Source: Lacibacter luteus (GTDB taxonomy: Bacteria; Bacteroidota; Bacteroidia; Chitinophagales; Chitinophagaceae). From it: a stretch of DNA of 64,000 bases. Of this stretch, positions 18,337-28,431 are shown piece by piece. Numbering within the stretch: the stretch's first letter is position 1; each line of letters opens with the position of its first letter. The DNA is taken from contig NZ_SDHW01000001.1 of assembly GCF_004118265.1 (NCBI RefSeq), forward strand, positions 1,054,001 to 1,118,000. Direction: 5' to 3'. The translations under genes and the position numbers were made by a program. The notes under the pieces are model-generated. The model had not been told where the DNA came from, searched no databases, and worked only from the letters and a program-made list of their open reading frames with translations.

Positions 18337-19539
18337 TTAACGGGGATCGCCGTACACTTTCAACTCATTAATACTTTGTGCCGTACCACCTGCAAAATTT
18401 TCGAGGCAGCGGATGCGGATGTATCGCACTTTCGGTGCAGCCAGATCAATTTCCCAGTTAAATCCTGCAGCTGCTGTTGCCTGGTCGTTTGCATCATCAG
18501 TACCATATGCCAGACCCGAAGGTTTCTTCACTGTATAAGATCCAAGCAACTTCCATGAAGCATCCAATGCACCACTCAGGTTTGGATTGTCTGAACCATA
18601 AATTTCAAAACGCTTCATGGTTGTGAGATAGTAATAACGTGTTCCTTCCGGGAATGGGCGAATCCAAATGCGACTGAGTTTTGCCAACGCACCTGTATTG
18701 AATGTGATCATGTGCGGACCACTTCCACCGGGTACCTGGTTGGTAAAGCTTGTATAAGGCCAACCCAGCTTACCATCCCATGCATATTGCAGAGCGGCGC
18801 CATTGGTTACCTGTGGCGCATCGCCAGGTAATACCAACCCGGAGAATTTAGCAGGATCGAGTTGTGTTTCAAAAATCGGGCGAATAACCTTATACATGGT
18901 GTCGGTTTTATTACCCCATCTGTCGGCAACCAAAAAACCAAAACGATAACTACCGGTATCCAATCCACGAATTTTCGACAGCACACTGTCTACATTGGTG
19001 TACACCGTTTTATTGTTATCAATTTCATATTCTTTAAACACATTGGGTTTGGTAACAATAATAGAGATGTTTGCTTTCGATGCATTTACAGCTGTAAGAT
19101 TGTAACCACCAAATGCATCGGTTATTGTAATACTGCGGAACACTTCCCATATTGGTGCTGTAAGCGGCTTAATTTTTACTGTTACGGGTTGCGATTGCAC
19201 TTCGGAACGGCTAACCGAATACAGTTTTACTTCATGCTCCAACGTATCTGCAAAACCTTCTACTGTAAGTGAGTTGTTGTAGTACGATGCTTTTGTTTCG
19301 TACTGCTTACCTGTTGTAATCGTGTAAACGGCTTTTACGTAAAGCAAGTGCGGATCGTTTGGCAGTTTATACGTAATGGTTGCTTTACCACTTCCGTTAG
19401 TAACCGTAACATCTGTTATCTGTGCAGGAACCGTAGGATCGTTGCTGATGGGTGTATGTGTTTCCAGTTCTTTGTTGCACGACGCAATGATGAATGCCGA
19501 AAGCAACAAAGAAGGAATTATTGTTTGAATGAGTTTCAT
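18337..19539 (-). CDS. DUF4959/DUF5126/DUF5000-type surface lipoprotein
   Basis: 400 residues, lipobox FIIASC (Cys at 20). Three regions follow the usual order of this family: an Ig-like DUF4959 segment (VPAQITDVTVTNGSGKATITYKLPNDPHLLYVKAVY, about 40-130), a middle DUF5126-like segment (about 130-235), and a DUF5000/F5-8 type C-like discoidin domain (about 240-400, with KRFEIYGSDNPN and a closing VRYIRIRCLENFAGG). It probably binds glycan on the cell surface as part of the SusCD complex. It begins 30 bp after susD on the same strand. Confidence 0.85.
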   Translation of the reverse strand: MKLIQTIIPSLLLSAFIIASCNKELETHTPISNDPTVPAQITDVTVTNGSGKATITYKLPNDPHLLYVKAVYTITTGKQYETKASYYNNSLTVEGFADTLEHEVKLYSVSRSEVQSQPVTVKIKPLTAPIWEVFRSITITDAFGGYNLTAVNASKANISIIVTKPNVFKEYEIDNNKTVYTNVDSVLSKIRGLDTGSYRFGFLVADRWGNKTDTMYKVIRPIFETQLDPAKFSGLVLPGDAPQVTNGAALQYAWDGKLGWPYTSFTNQVPGGSGPHMITFNTGALAKLSRIWIRPFPEGTRYYYLTTMKRFEIYGSDNPNLSGALDASWKLLGSYTVKKPSGLAYGTDDANDQATAAAGFNWEIDLAAPKVRYIRIRCLENFAGGTAQSINELKVYGDPR

Positions 19540-19569
19540 TGTAATTTTTTTCAGGATTTTTAAATCAGA

Positions 19570-21543
19570 TTACCAACCTGGGTTTTCTACCAGCAATGGA
19601 TTACGACGTGTATCATAATTGCCGATTGGCCAGAAATAATCACGTGGTGCAACAAAACGCTGACTGAAAATAAATTTCTCTTTGTAGTAAGTAGCATCGG
19701 TTTTACCCTGTACACTCCAGCCTGTGATGTCTTTATTCAATTCATCCGGCGCTTCTTTCCATCTGCGCAGATCCCAGAAACGTTGTCCTTCGAACATTAA
19801 TTCGAGTGTACGTTCACGATGAATGATGGAACGCAAACCAGCCTGTGAACTATACTTTGATGGATTACTTGAATAATTAGTCCACGATTCAACAACACCT
19901 TTTAAACCTGCACGCTCACGGATTTTGTCTACATACTGAATAGCGATACCCGATGCAGGATTCACTTCATTCTCTGCTTCTGCATACAACAAGTACAAAT
20001 CTGCAAGACGAACTTCGGGCCACGGATATGAACGCCATACAGGAGCAGCTGTACCCGCAGTTGTAGATTGCCAGCTAACTAATTTTTTAACAAAGTAGCC
20101 TGTTTCGCTCCAGTTGGTAAAATGACCAAAGCCAGCACTTTCAACATTCTTTGCTTTTACATAGTACGTACCGTTATCGCTGCCTGTTGCATTACCATCT
20201 TTCATGTACCAGATACCACCATCAAATCCTAAGTTGGCATAGAAACGTGGTTCTCTGTCGAAGTTTAAACGTGCCGTAACAAAACCCGGTTCAATGTAAT
20301 ATTTCTCTGCTGCTGTTGCAGTACGCAGCTGATCGTAATTGGTAAAGTTGAATGTTTTATCTTCTTCAATAGGTACACCATTGGAGCTGTAAAACATTTT
20401 TGCAATTTTAATAGGCGGTGCCCATACACCCTGCAACTGAAAACGATTGGTATTGCTGCCTCTCGTCATCGGCGGCATACACAATGCTTCGTTCGGGAAA
20501 TACATTTGCGAATTGCCCCATACAGTTTCCGACCCCCAACGTTCTGTTACAGCATTGCGGATGTTGAGCTGTGTTTTGGTTGCGGTATTGAGATTATAAA
20601 TATCATTCTTGTAATAGTAAAGAGCAAAACCATTTGCTTCAGCTGCATCTATTGCTGCCTTTGCTGCATCTCTTGCATCGGCCCACTTATCAGGATCAAC
20701 AGTAGGGTTAAACAAGGCAATGCCATCTTTGTCTTTAAAGTTTACAAAATCAGGATTACCATTAAACAACGGACTTGCAGCCATTACCAGCAATTTTGCT
20801 TTTACGGCTAACGCAATCGGCTGTGTAACTCTTCCCAACTCTGTGTTTTCGTTTTGTATACGTTCGGGTAATAACTTAATCGAACTATCGAGCCATGAAG
20901 TGATGGTGCTTACACACTCATCAACAGGTGCACGTTTTACATACGAGCTTGCAGGATCTGCTTCTACCGGAACATTTTTTGTAATAAGCGGAATGGGCCC
21001 ATACATGCGCAGCATATAATAATGATAGTAGGCTTTCAGGAACAATACTTCACCGATCCAGCGTGAACGTTCTGCCGGATTGATATCGGGTACCTTCGTC
21101 ATATCGGCCATGTTCTCTAAAAAAATATTACAGTTACGGATGGCGTTCCATATTTTCTGATGATCGTAACGGGTATTACCGGTACCACCTTTGCGCCAGC
21201 CTGCCCATTCGTTAAAATACGGATCGGCAACATTCTGTTGACCTTGTGCAATACGGAAAGCAGCATGCCAGTGTGTTTGATCGTCCTGCGGTAACCATAT
21301 CTCATCTGCAGAAGCCATACCTGCATTGTACCAGCCATCGCCATTCTTGGGTAAATAAGAATAACAGGTAAATAAAAACTTCTCTGCTTCCACACGCAGT
21401 TTAAATGCATTGTCGATGGTGGAAATATTATCCGGCACCACATCAAGGTACTTGCGGCAGGAATTAAGTGTTGTTGTAAGTGCAAAGATTGCAGCAAAAA
21501 GCAAACCCCTGTTTACAACTTTATAATTAATGCTTGTCTTCAT
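19570..21543 (-). CDS. SusD/RagB-family nutrient-binding outer-membrane lipoprotein
   Basis: 657 residues with lipobox LNSC (Cys at 29). The TPR-rich SusD fold is evident: an N-terminal segment with YLDVVPDNISTIDNAF, a central ERSRWIGEVLFLKAYYHYYMLRMYGPIPLI helix pair, and a C-terminal AEAENEVNP...RERAGL...ERTLELMFEGQRFWDLRRW signature. It forms the lid that loads oligosaccharides into the SusC channel. The 23-bp gap to susC shows co-transcription. Confidence 0.96.
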   Translation of the reverse strand: MKTSINYKVVNRGLLFAAIFALTTTLNSCRKYLDVVPDNISTIDNAFKLRVEAEKFLFTCYSYLPKNGDGWYNAGMASADEIWLPQDDQTHWHAAFRIAQGQQNVADPYFNEWAGWRKGGTGNTRYDHQKIWNAIRNCNIFLENMADMTKVPDINPAERSRWIGEVLFLKAYYHYYMLRMYGPIPLITKNVPVEADPASSYVKRAPVDECVSTITSWLDSSIKLLPERIQNENTELGRVTQPIALAVKAKLLVMAASPLFNGNPDFVNFKDKDGIALFNPTVDPDKWADARDAAKAAIDAAEANGFALYYYKNDIYNLNTATKTQLNIRNAVTERWGSETVWGNSQMYFPNEALCMPPMTRGSNTNRFQLQGVWAPPIKIAKMFYSSNGVPIEEDKTFNFTNYDQLRTATAAEKYYIEPGFVTARLNFDREPRFYANLGFDGGIWYMKDGNATGSDNGTYYVKAKNVESAGFGHFTNWSETGYFVKKLVSWQSTTAGTAAPVWRSYPWPEVRLADLYLLYAEAENEVNPASGIAIQYVDKIRERAGLKGVVESWTNYSSNPSKYSSQAGLRSIIHRERTLELMFEGQRFWDLRRWKEAPDELNKDITGWSVQGKTDATYYKEKFIFSQRFVAPRDYFWPIGNYDTRRNPLLVENPGW

Positions 21544-21566
21544 TTCTAAAAGGTTGAATGTTTAAA

Positions 21567-24500
21567 TTAAAAGTTGAGCTGCACACCCATGCTGTAAACA
21601 GATTGAATTGGATAGTTTAATCCGTTGCCTCCCATCTCTACATCCCACAGCTTAAAGCCGCTGATGATAAAGAGATTGGTTGCAGAGAAATAAATACGTG
21701 TGCCTTTTAATCGAAGTGCTTTAAAATCGGGCAATGTATAACCCATATCTACACTTTTCAATCGCAGGAACGAACCGTTACGCATCCACCATGTAGAGGT
21801 TTGATTATTTGAATTCACTCTCCATGTGCTGAGGCGTGGCCAGAATGCATAAGGATTCTGATTATCTTCTGACCAGTGATTATCTGCAATAACCTGTAAC
21901 AGGTTATTTTGATAACCACCATTCAAATAAAACGGTTGAATATTCCATGGATTGATAAAGAAAGAGCTGCGTGCAGCACCCTGGAAATAGAAACTGAAGT
22001 CGAAACGTTTAACACCGAATGATGCACCAAAGCCATAAATAATTTCGGGCTGTTGCGGAAAACCAAGCGGCACCATATCATCGTTGTTAATGAGACCATC
22101 GCCATTTACATCTTTGTATTTAATATCACCCGCCAGCAAACCGTTGTCGCCAAATTGTACAGGAGAGTTGGCTACTTCTTTCTGATCGATGAATAAACGT
22201 TCAGCAATTAAGCCCCATGTTTGACTGATGGAATGATTTACTCTTGACAGGTAAGAGATGTTTGAAGGATAAACAATTTCATCCGATACTTTTACTTTAC
22301 TTGTAGCATACGTAAACGTACCTCTGATGTTCATCCATGAATTTTTACCGAGCGAACGTTGATAGTTCATGGCCACATCAATACCTTGTGTTTCTGCTTT
22401 ACCATAGTTTGAAGATGGAATAGCGGAGAAGCCTGCTGCAGATTCAACAGTTGATTTTGCCTGTAAGATCTGCGAACGCCATTGCTTGTATACATCAACT
22501 GTAATGTTGAGATCGCCAAAAAGTTTCATATCCATACCAAGGTTCATCGAACGTGACTGTTCCCATGTAATACCTTCGTTGGCATAACGTGAAATGGAAA
22601 CACCATTTCGGTAATAAGTGCCGGCACCATCGTTACGGCCAAACGATGCACCAAAGCCACCATCGTTAAGATTTACATTTGATAAGTAGAAGAAACGATC
22701 GTTGATATTACCGATCTGATCGTTACCCACCAAACCATAAGTTGCACGGAATTTAAGATCGGTAATTACGTTTTTCAAACGTTCAAAAAAGCGCTCGTTC
22801 GAAATACGGTACGCAACACCTGCAGACGGGAAGAAACCAAAGCGGTTGTTCTTTGCAAAGCGCTCGGAACCGTTGTAACCAAAGTTAAACTCTGCGAGGT
22901 AACGGTTATCAAAACCATATGTAAAACGACCGGAAAGTGTTTGGTTACGTTGCGGTAAAGAAGCAGTTACACTTCCTGCATTACCTGTTTCGTAGTTCGA
23001 TGCAACAGCGATTAATGTGCCGCCAACTGCATGTTGTTTAAATGTGCGGTTATAGTTAACAGAAGCTTCCAGCCAGAAACGGGAATCAACCACTTTGTTT
23101 CCTTCGCTGTAACCTAAATACTCTGTACCAACTGTACCGATAGATGTTGCACTGCCATCGTTCAACACAACAAGATTATAGTCTTGTGTTGTTGGATCAA
23201 TAATAGCAGAATAATAAAACGGATTGTAACTTCTGTCTACTGAGTAATAAGAATATCTTCTCAGGTAACCCATTGCACGGAAGCTTAAACCGGGAGTAAC
23301 AAAATTCAGGTTCTGTTTTAATTCAACCTGTGGTTGCAGGTTTGATGTTTTATAAACCGAATAACCACGCACCATTTGTGCATAAGGATTCACATATAAT
23401 GTTGAAGTTAACCCGTTTGCATCAACTGTACGTGCCGAACCAAACAACGGATGTGTGATGTAAGGAAGTTTCGATTGCGGATATACAGCCGGGAACATTA
23501 CCTGGTTGGACCAGAGTGCATTGTTGAACGTTGCAGAACCACCACCGATCGGTCCGTTGTAATCATCAAACTGTCCGTACATACGAATGATCAATTCGGT
23601 ATTGTTGGAAAGATTGAGGTTAACATTTGAACGGATAGAATAGTTCTTGAGTTTGATATTGCTGTTGAAGTTGTTGATGGGATCAATTTTCAACAAACCA
23701 TTATCCTGGTTATATGTACCTGCAACATAGTAGCGTGTTCTGTTAGTACCACCACTGATGTTGAGGTTATAGCTTTGGTTAACGGTATATTTTTTAATCA
23801 GCTGATCGATCCAGTTATTGTTGGGATAGAGATAAGGATCATCACCGGCTTTTGTATGTTCAATTTTATTTCTTGTGTATGGCTGAATGGCAAGCGGCGA
23901 ACGTGTAAGCGCTGCTTCGTTTGCCAGCTCCATGTAAGTGATATTATCAGCCAGGTTAAAATTTTTGGTGTTCGATGAAACACGGTTCTCTGCACGGAAC
24001 GAAAACTTAGCAACACCTTCTTTACCTGTGCGTGTGTTTACAAGTACCACACCGTTTGCACCACGTGCACCATATACCGATGCAGCCGCAGCATCTTTCA
24101 ACACCGAAAAATCAGAGATGTCATCGGGTTGCAAACGTGCAAGATCAGTTGGAGATGATTCAACACCATCAATTAAAATCAACGGATCCTGTTTACCTGT
24201 ACCAAAGGTTGATAACCCACGAATATAAAACGCCGAGTTATCGGTACCAAGACCGGGCTCACCACTACGTTGAAAAGAAATAACACCGGGAATACGTCCG
24301 GCGATGGCATTGGTAAGATTACCTGTTGGCCCTTTTAATTCCTTTACATTAACAGTAGTAATAGAACTAACCATGCTCTCTTTCTTTTTGGTACCACCAA
24401 AACCAATGATCACCACATCGCCAAGATTTGCACTCGACGACTTCATTAATACATCAATCGTTGTGCGGCCGTTTATGGGAACCTCCTGCGTTTCATAACC

Positions 24501-24752
24501 GATAATGGAAATAACCAGAGTTCCTTTGGATGGTACACGCAACACAAAGTTTCCTTTGTCGTCGGTTTGTGTAGCTTTTTTTGCATCGGTTTTCAGCTGA
24601 ACCGTTGCACTCTGCAACACTGCAGAATCTGAACGTACGATACCACGTACTGTAATTTCATTTTCCTGTGCTGTTACGGCAACAGAAAAACAAAGCATCA
24701 GCACAAATAAAGACCAGGTCCTGCCTGCTTTATTGGTTACAAATTCTTTCAT
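21567..24752 (-). CDS. SusC/RagA-family TonB-dependent outer-membrane transporter
   Basis: 1061 residues from ATG 24752 (a TTG two codons earlier is less likely). Signal peptide to about residue 29 (VTAQE), a carboxypeptidase-regulatory-like beta-sandwich (about 33-110), a plug domain (about 115-235) with NAIAGRIPGVISFQRSGEPG and SDFSVLKDAAAASVYGARGANGVVLV, then a 22-stranded barrel ending in the terminal-aromatic SMGVQLNF typical of outer-membrane insertion. Imports the locus's oligosaccharide in a TonB-driven way. First gene of the operon; no extra N-terminal secretin domain, so no anti-sigma control is expected, consistent with the divergent two-component regulators. Confidence 0.97.
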   Translation of the reverse strand: MKEFVTNKAGRTWSLFVLMLCFSVAVTAQENEITVRGIVRSDSAVLQSATVQLKTDAKKATQTDDKGNFVLRVPSKGTLVISIIGYETQEVPINGRTTIDVLMKSSSANLGDVVIIGFGGTKKKESMVSSITTVNVKELKGPTGNLTNAIAGRIPGVISFQRSGEPGLGTDNSAFYIRGLSTFGTGKQDPLILIDGVESSPTDLARLQPDDISDFSVLKDAAAASVYGARGANGVVLVNTRTGKEGVAKFSFRAENRVSSNTKNFNLADNITYMELANEAALTRSPLAIQPYTRNKIEHTKAGDDPYLYPNNNWIDQLIKKYTVNQSYNLNISGGTNRTRYYVAGTYNQDNGLLKIDPINNFNSNIKLKNYSIRSNVNLNLSNNTELIIRMYGQFDDYNGPIGGGSATFNNALWSNQVMFPAVYPQSKLPYITHPLFGSARTVDANGLTSTLYVNPYAQMVRGYSVYKTSNLQPQVELKQNLNFVTPGLSFRAMGYLRRYSYYSVDRSYNPFYYSAIIDPTTQDYNLVVLNDGSATSIGTVGTEYLGYSEGNKVVDSRFWLEASVNYNRTFKQHAVGGTLIAVASNYETGNAGSVTASLPQRNQTLSGRFTYGFDNRYLAEFNFGYNGSERFAKNNRFGFFPSAGVAYRISNERFFERLKNVITDLKFRATYGLVGNDQIGNINDRFFYLSNVNLNDGGFGASFGRNDGAGTYYRNGVSISRYANEGITWEQSRSMNLGMDMKLFGDLNITVDVYKQWRSQILQAKSTVESAAGFSAIPSSNYGKAETQGIDVAMNYQRSLGKNSWMNIRGTFTYATSKVKVSDEIVYPSNISYLSRVNHSISQTWGLIAERLFIDQKEVANSPVQFGDNGLLAGDIKYKDVNGDGLINNDDMVPLGFPQQPEIIYGFGASFGVKRFDFSFYFQGAARSSFFINPWNIQPFYLNGGYQNNLLQVIADNHWSEDNQNPYAFWPRLSTWRVNSNNQTSTWWMRNGSFLRLKSVDMGYTLPDFKALRLKGTRIYFSATNLFIISGFKLWDVEMGGNGLNYPIQSVYSMGVQLNF

Positions 24753-25064
24753 AAGCAATCAAATACTTGTTTAATTAAAAAATAAATGAACCGTGTATGT
24801 TTTGGTTAAATAGCTGTTGTTTGGCCTGCAGACATAGTAATCCCATCAGCACCATTGTACCTGCTTCGTAAGTATGATGAAGCATAAGTATTTGATACCG
24901 CCAATTACATGAGATATACCTGGAAAGAAATCCTCGGAAAATTTATACCGGTAAAATCTTCAGAAAGGAAACATTGCAGGCAAGCAAAATCGATCAGGTT
25001 GACACAGGGGAATGTGTTGAATAAATCATAGCAAGTTCGTTTTAGGAGTTTAAATTAATAAGTG

Positions 25065-25072
25065 TAAATTTG
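25065..25072 (+). promoter_or_regulatory. Candidate -7 element for the sensor kinase gene
   Basis: TAAATTTG matches TAnnTTTG on the plus strand, 126 bp before the kinase start. No clear TTTG lies about 20 nt upstream, so confidence is low. Confidence 0.3.
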
Positions 25073-25092
25073 ACAAATATTAACGTACTTGA

Positions 25093-25130
25093 TTCAAACA
25101 AAAGTGCCAATATTTCAACAAAAAGTACCA
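25093..25130. promoter_or_regulatory. Direct-repeat operator candidate for the AraC-type response regulator
   Basis: 25093-25109 (TTCAAACAAAAGTGCCA) and 25114-25130 (TTCAACAAAAAGTACCA) agree at 14 of 17 positions and start exactly 21 bp apart, two helical turns, with a 4-bp gap. That is the geometry known for AraC-family dimers on araI half-sites. The location between susC and its cognate regulators fits. Binding itself is inference. Confidence 0.5.
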
Positions 25131-25197
25131 TTTTTAATTGCTGCCAATGATCAATTACCCCGTAAAACTTATTCATCTGTAACAAGTATTAACTGAT

Positions 25198-28100
25198 TTG
25201 CCTTTGCGATTTATTATTGCCATATGTTTACTACTTGCAGCACAGCTGCCTCATTTGCTATTAGCACAACCTTATTATTTTAAACGCTACCAGGTTGAAA
25301 ACGGATTATCGCACAACAGTGTAATTTGTGCGTTGCAGGATAAACGAGGCTTTATGTGGTTTGGCACAAAAGATGGTTTAAACCGTTTTGATGGTTATTC
25401 GTTTAAAACCTTTCGCAAAAACGCTGCAGACAGCAACAGCATCGGCAACAACTTTGTTAATTCGCTTTTCGAGGATAAGCAAGGTACATTGTATGTGGGC
25501 ACCGATAGAGGACTATATAGATACAATGAAAAAACAGAAGGCTTCTTGCTTATGCCTTCCACAAAAGAGCACAGCGTTTTTAAACTTACCGGCGATGCAA
25601 ATGGCAACCTCTGGTTCATCTCAGGTTTTGCATTGTGTAGTTATTCGCCTGCAACTGCAAAGCTCGAGTACTTCGATCATATCAATTTTTTTATTGCAAC
25701 AGCAATTTGCACAACAGGAGATGGTTCGGTATGGGCAGGCACCATTGATGGCGAAATAAAAAAATATATTCCTGGAAGCAGATCCTTTTCTACAATTCCA
25801 CTCTTTGCAAAATCTTCGCCAGCAAAATTCAGGTACATTGAAACATTGGTGGTTACAGCAAACGGCGACTTACTTGCGGGAACCAATAATGCAAGTGTAA
25901 AGCGCATAAACCCAAATCAGGGAACTTATACAGATCTTCCCTTGCCGTTAAAACGTGAAACCCATTTCTACGTTAAACGGATTCTGCAGGTTGCCAACAA
26001 TACACTTTGGCTCGGTACCGCATCCGGCATATTTGTTTATAATCTTGAAACAGGTAAAGGTACACAGTTAGAAAAAAATTACAGCAACCCCTACTCGCTT
26101 TCCGATAATGCAGTTGAAACAATGTGTACCGATAAAGAGGGCGGCGTTTGGGTGGGTACTTATTTTGGTGGCATCAACTATTATCCAAAACAGGTTACAG
26201 CATTTACAAAATTCTTTCCTGCAAAGAACGAAAACTCATTGAGTGGAAATGTGGTGCGGGAAATAAAAAAAGATAAGAACGGAAATCTGTGGATAGGCAC
26301 TGAAGACGCAGGTCTCAACAGGTATAATCCGGCAACGGGAACATTTACACATTACGAAGCAACAGGCAAGCCCGGCAGCCTTTCCTTTTTTAATTTACAT
26401 GGGTTGGAAGTAACCGGCAATGAAGTATGGATAGGTACGTTTGAACACGGGCTGGATGTATTGAATATGCAAAGCGGTAAAGTTGTAAAACATTTTCAAA
26501 ACAGTCCCGGTAGTGTGCTGGCAAGTAATTTTATTTACTGCATCTATGCATTGCATCCCGATTCTGTTTTGATTGGAACAACACTGGGCATTTATTATTA
26601 CGATCGCAAACAGGATCAGTTAAAACGGGTACAGGGTTTTCCTGAATGGGATTGGTATACCGGCATAGTAAAAGATAATTACGGCAAACTTTGGGCAACA
26701 ACATTTGGCAGAGGTATTCATTGTTACAACCCCGCTACAGGAAAAAGCGAAACGTTTGAATACAAAGAAACAGATACAACAAGCTTAAGCAGCAACCGTG
26801 TTAACAGCGTATTTAAAGACAGTCGCAATCATCTTTGGTTTACAACCGAAGATGGTTTGTGTAGATGGAACGAAACGACACACCGCTTCACCCGTTACGG
26901 TACCGCAAATGGCTTCCCCAGCAATTTTATGTTTTCCATACTGGAAGCAAATGCTAATGAGCTTTGGATCAGTACAACCAAAGGTCTTGCACGTTTTAAT
27001 ACTGTTACAGAAAAAGCGGATGTGTTTACTACAGCAAACGGATTGATCAGCGATCAGTTCAATTACAGCTCGGCATATAAAGATGAAGACGGGCGCATGT
27101 ATTTCGGAAGTATGAAAGGACTTGTCAGTTTTCATCCGAAAGAATTCAGGCAATCAACTTTCTCGCCTCCTGTTTATATTACCGGCTTTGAAATTGCCAA
27201 CCAGGAAACAGGTATTGCCAAAAAAGGATCGCCGCTGCAGGCTTCAATTACGTTTACCGACAGTATTGTACTTACGCATAACCAATCAACTTTCAGCATC
27301 GATTTTGCAGCATTGGAATTTTCTGCAACAGAAACCATCCAGTATGCTTACCAGATGAAAGAGTTATCGAACAATTGGGTGAACCTGAAAAAAAACAGGC
27401 GGGTTGATTTTGCAGAGTTACCGGCAGGTACGTATCATTTCCGGTTAAAAGCAATGAACAGTTACGGCATTTCCAGTCCTAACGAAAAATTACTCATCAT
27501 CCGCATTTTGCCGCCGTGGTGGAAGAGCAATTCTGCTTACAGTATTTACTTTCTTGCTGCTTTGTTGTTTGTTGTTTTTGTCATTCGCTATTACTATCTG
27601 CGTATGAAAGAAAAAAACAAACGCCAGCTCGAACAACTGGAAGCGGCGCAGGAAAAAGAATTACTGGAAATGCAACTGGCAAAAAACAAAGAACTGCTCG
27701 ATGCCAAGATCGATTTCTTTACCAATGTAGCGCATGAAATTAAAACGCCGCTAACGTTAATTAAAGTTCCGCTTACAAAAATCACCAAGAAAACAGAAGC
27801 ACTGCCGGAACTGGAAAGAAGCATCAAGATCATGAACCGGAACACCAACCGGTTAATTGAATTAACAAATCAATTATTGGATTTCCGGCAAACAGAAATT
27901 GACAAGTTTCATCTTGACCTTGCGGTATCGAATATTACACAATTAACAGAAGAAGCCTGTAACGACTTTACGGATCTTGCAGAAGAAAACAATCTTTCTT
28001 TTATATGCAACATACCTCAGGAACCACTGTATGCAAAGATCGATGTAGATGCCTTTAATAAAATACTGTACAACCTGATTGGTAATGCTGTAAAGTTTGC

Positions 28101-28395
28101 AGCAAAGCATGTAACCGTTGCATTGCTTCCAAATTATAAAGCCGCAGACTCATTTACCATACAGGTAAAAAACGATGGCTACCTGATACCCGAAGAGTTG
28201 AAAGAAAAAATATTTGAACCATTTTACCGTATTCGTGAAACGGAAACACAAACAGGTTCGGGCATTGGTTTGGCACTTGCTTTGTCGCTTACTCAATTGC
28301 ACAAAGGCGCACTTGTACTTGACCCGCCATCGGAGAACATGAATTGCTTTTCGCTCACATTACCATTGAATAACGATTCAGCAACATCTGTATAG
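25198..28395 (+). CDS. Periplasmic-propeller sensor histidine kinase of the polysaccharide locus
   Basis: 1065 residues. Signal peptide (ends LLLAQ, about 23), then two-component-regulator propeller repeats (NSVICALQDKRGFMWFGTKDGLNRFDG and many copies, to about 690), a Y_Y_Y domain (about 700-770), one membrane span (about 780-800), a HisKA domain with phospho-acceptor His near 846 in NVAHEIKTPL, and an HATPase domain with NLIGNAVKFA and GSGIGLALAL. Unlike the usual hybrid regulators of Sus-type loci it stops after the ATPase domain, without receiver or DNA-binding domains; those are in the next gene. The start must be TTG at 25198: an in-frame stop lies at 25180 and no ATG precedes the signal peptide. 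Confidence 0.93.
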   Translation: MPLRFIIAICLLLAAQLPHLLLAQPYYFKRYQVENGLSHNSVICALQDKRGFMWFGTKDGLNRFDGYSFKTFRKNAADSNSIGNNFVNSLFEDKQGTLYVGTDRGLYRYNEKTEGFLLMPSTKEHSVFKLTGDANGNLWFISGFALCSYSPATAKLEYFDHINFFIATAICTTGDGSVWAGTIDGEIKKYIPGSRSFSTIPLFAKSSPAKFRYIETLVVTANGDLLAGTNNASVKRINPNQGTYTDLPLPLKRETHFYVKRILQVANNTLWLGTASGIFVYNLETGKGTQLEKNYSNPYSLSDNAVETMCTDKEGGVWVGTYFGGINYYPKQVTAFTKFFPAKNENSLSGNVVREIKKDKNGNLWIGTEDAGLNRYNPATGTFTHYEATGKPGSLSFFNLHGLEVTGNEVWIGTFEHGLDVLNMQSGKVVKHFQNSPGSVLASNFIYCIYALHPDSVLIGTTLGIYYYDRKQDQLKRVQGFPEWDWYTGIVKDNYGKLWATTFGRGIHCYNPATGKSETFEYKETDTTSLSSNRVNSVFKDSRNHLWFTTEDGLCRWNETTHRFTRYGTANGFPSNFMFSILEANANELWISTTKGLARFNTVTEKADVFTTANGLISDQFNYSSAYKDEDGRMYFGSMKGLVSFHPKEFRQSTFSPPVYITGFEIANQETGIAKKGSPLQASITFTDSIVLTHNQSTFSIDFAALEFSATETIQYAYQMKELSNNWVNLKKNRRVDFAELPAGTYHFRLKAMNSYGISSPNEKLLIIRILPPWWKSNSAYSIYFLAALLFVVFVIRYYYLRMKEKNKRQLEQLEAAQEKELLEMQLAKNKELLDAKIDFFTNVAHEIKTPLTLIKVPLTKITKKTEALPELERSIKIMNRNTNRLIELTNQLLDFRQTEIDKFHLDLAVSNITQLTEEACNDFTDLAEENNLSFICNIPQEPLYAKIDVDAFNKILYNLIGNAVKFAAKHVTVALLPNYKAADSFTIQVKNDGYLIPEELKEKIFEPFYRIRETETQTGSGIGLALALSLTQLHKGALVLDPPSENMNCFSLTLPLNNDSATSV

Positions 28396-28431
28396 CAAAT
28401 CTTTTATACATTCACACATAAACCGAAACCA

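Larger units (their letters stand above)
24753..25197. other. Divergent regulatory region between susC and the sensor kinase
   Basis: 445 bp with no gene. It contains a pair of spaced 17-bp direct repeats (25093-25130), a plus-strand TAAATTTG (25065-25072), and a minus-strand TTTG-N16-TAATATTTG arrangement (25102-25074) that the repeats overlap. If the latter is used, susC mRNA has a leader of about 315 nt. Only a 5-bp hairpin (ACACA/TGTGT) was noticed elsewhere. Confidence 0.55.

Noticed and set aside
24753-25197. Small RNA or riboswitch in the susC leader
   Set aside because: No conserved aptamer motif or strong terminator-like hairpin was found; only operator-like repeats are supported.
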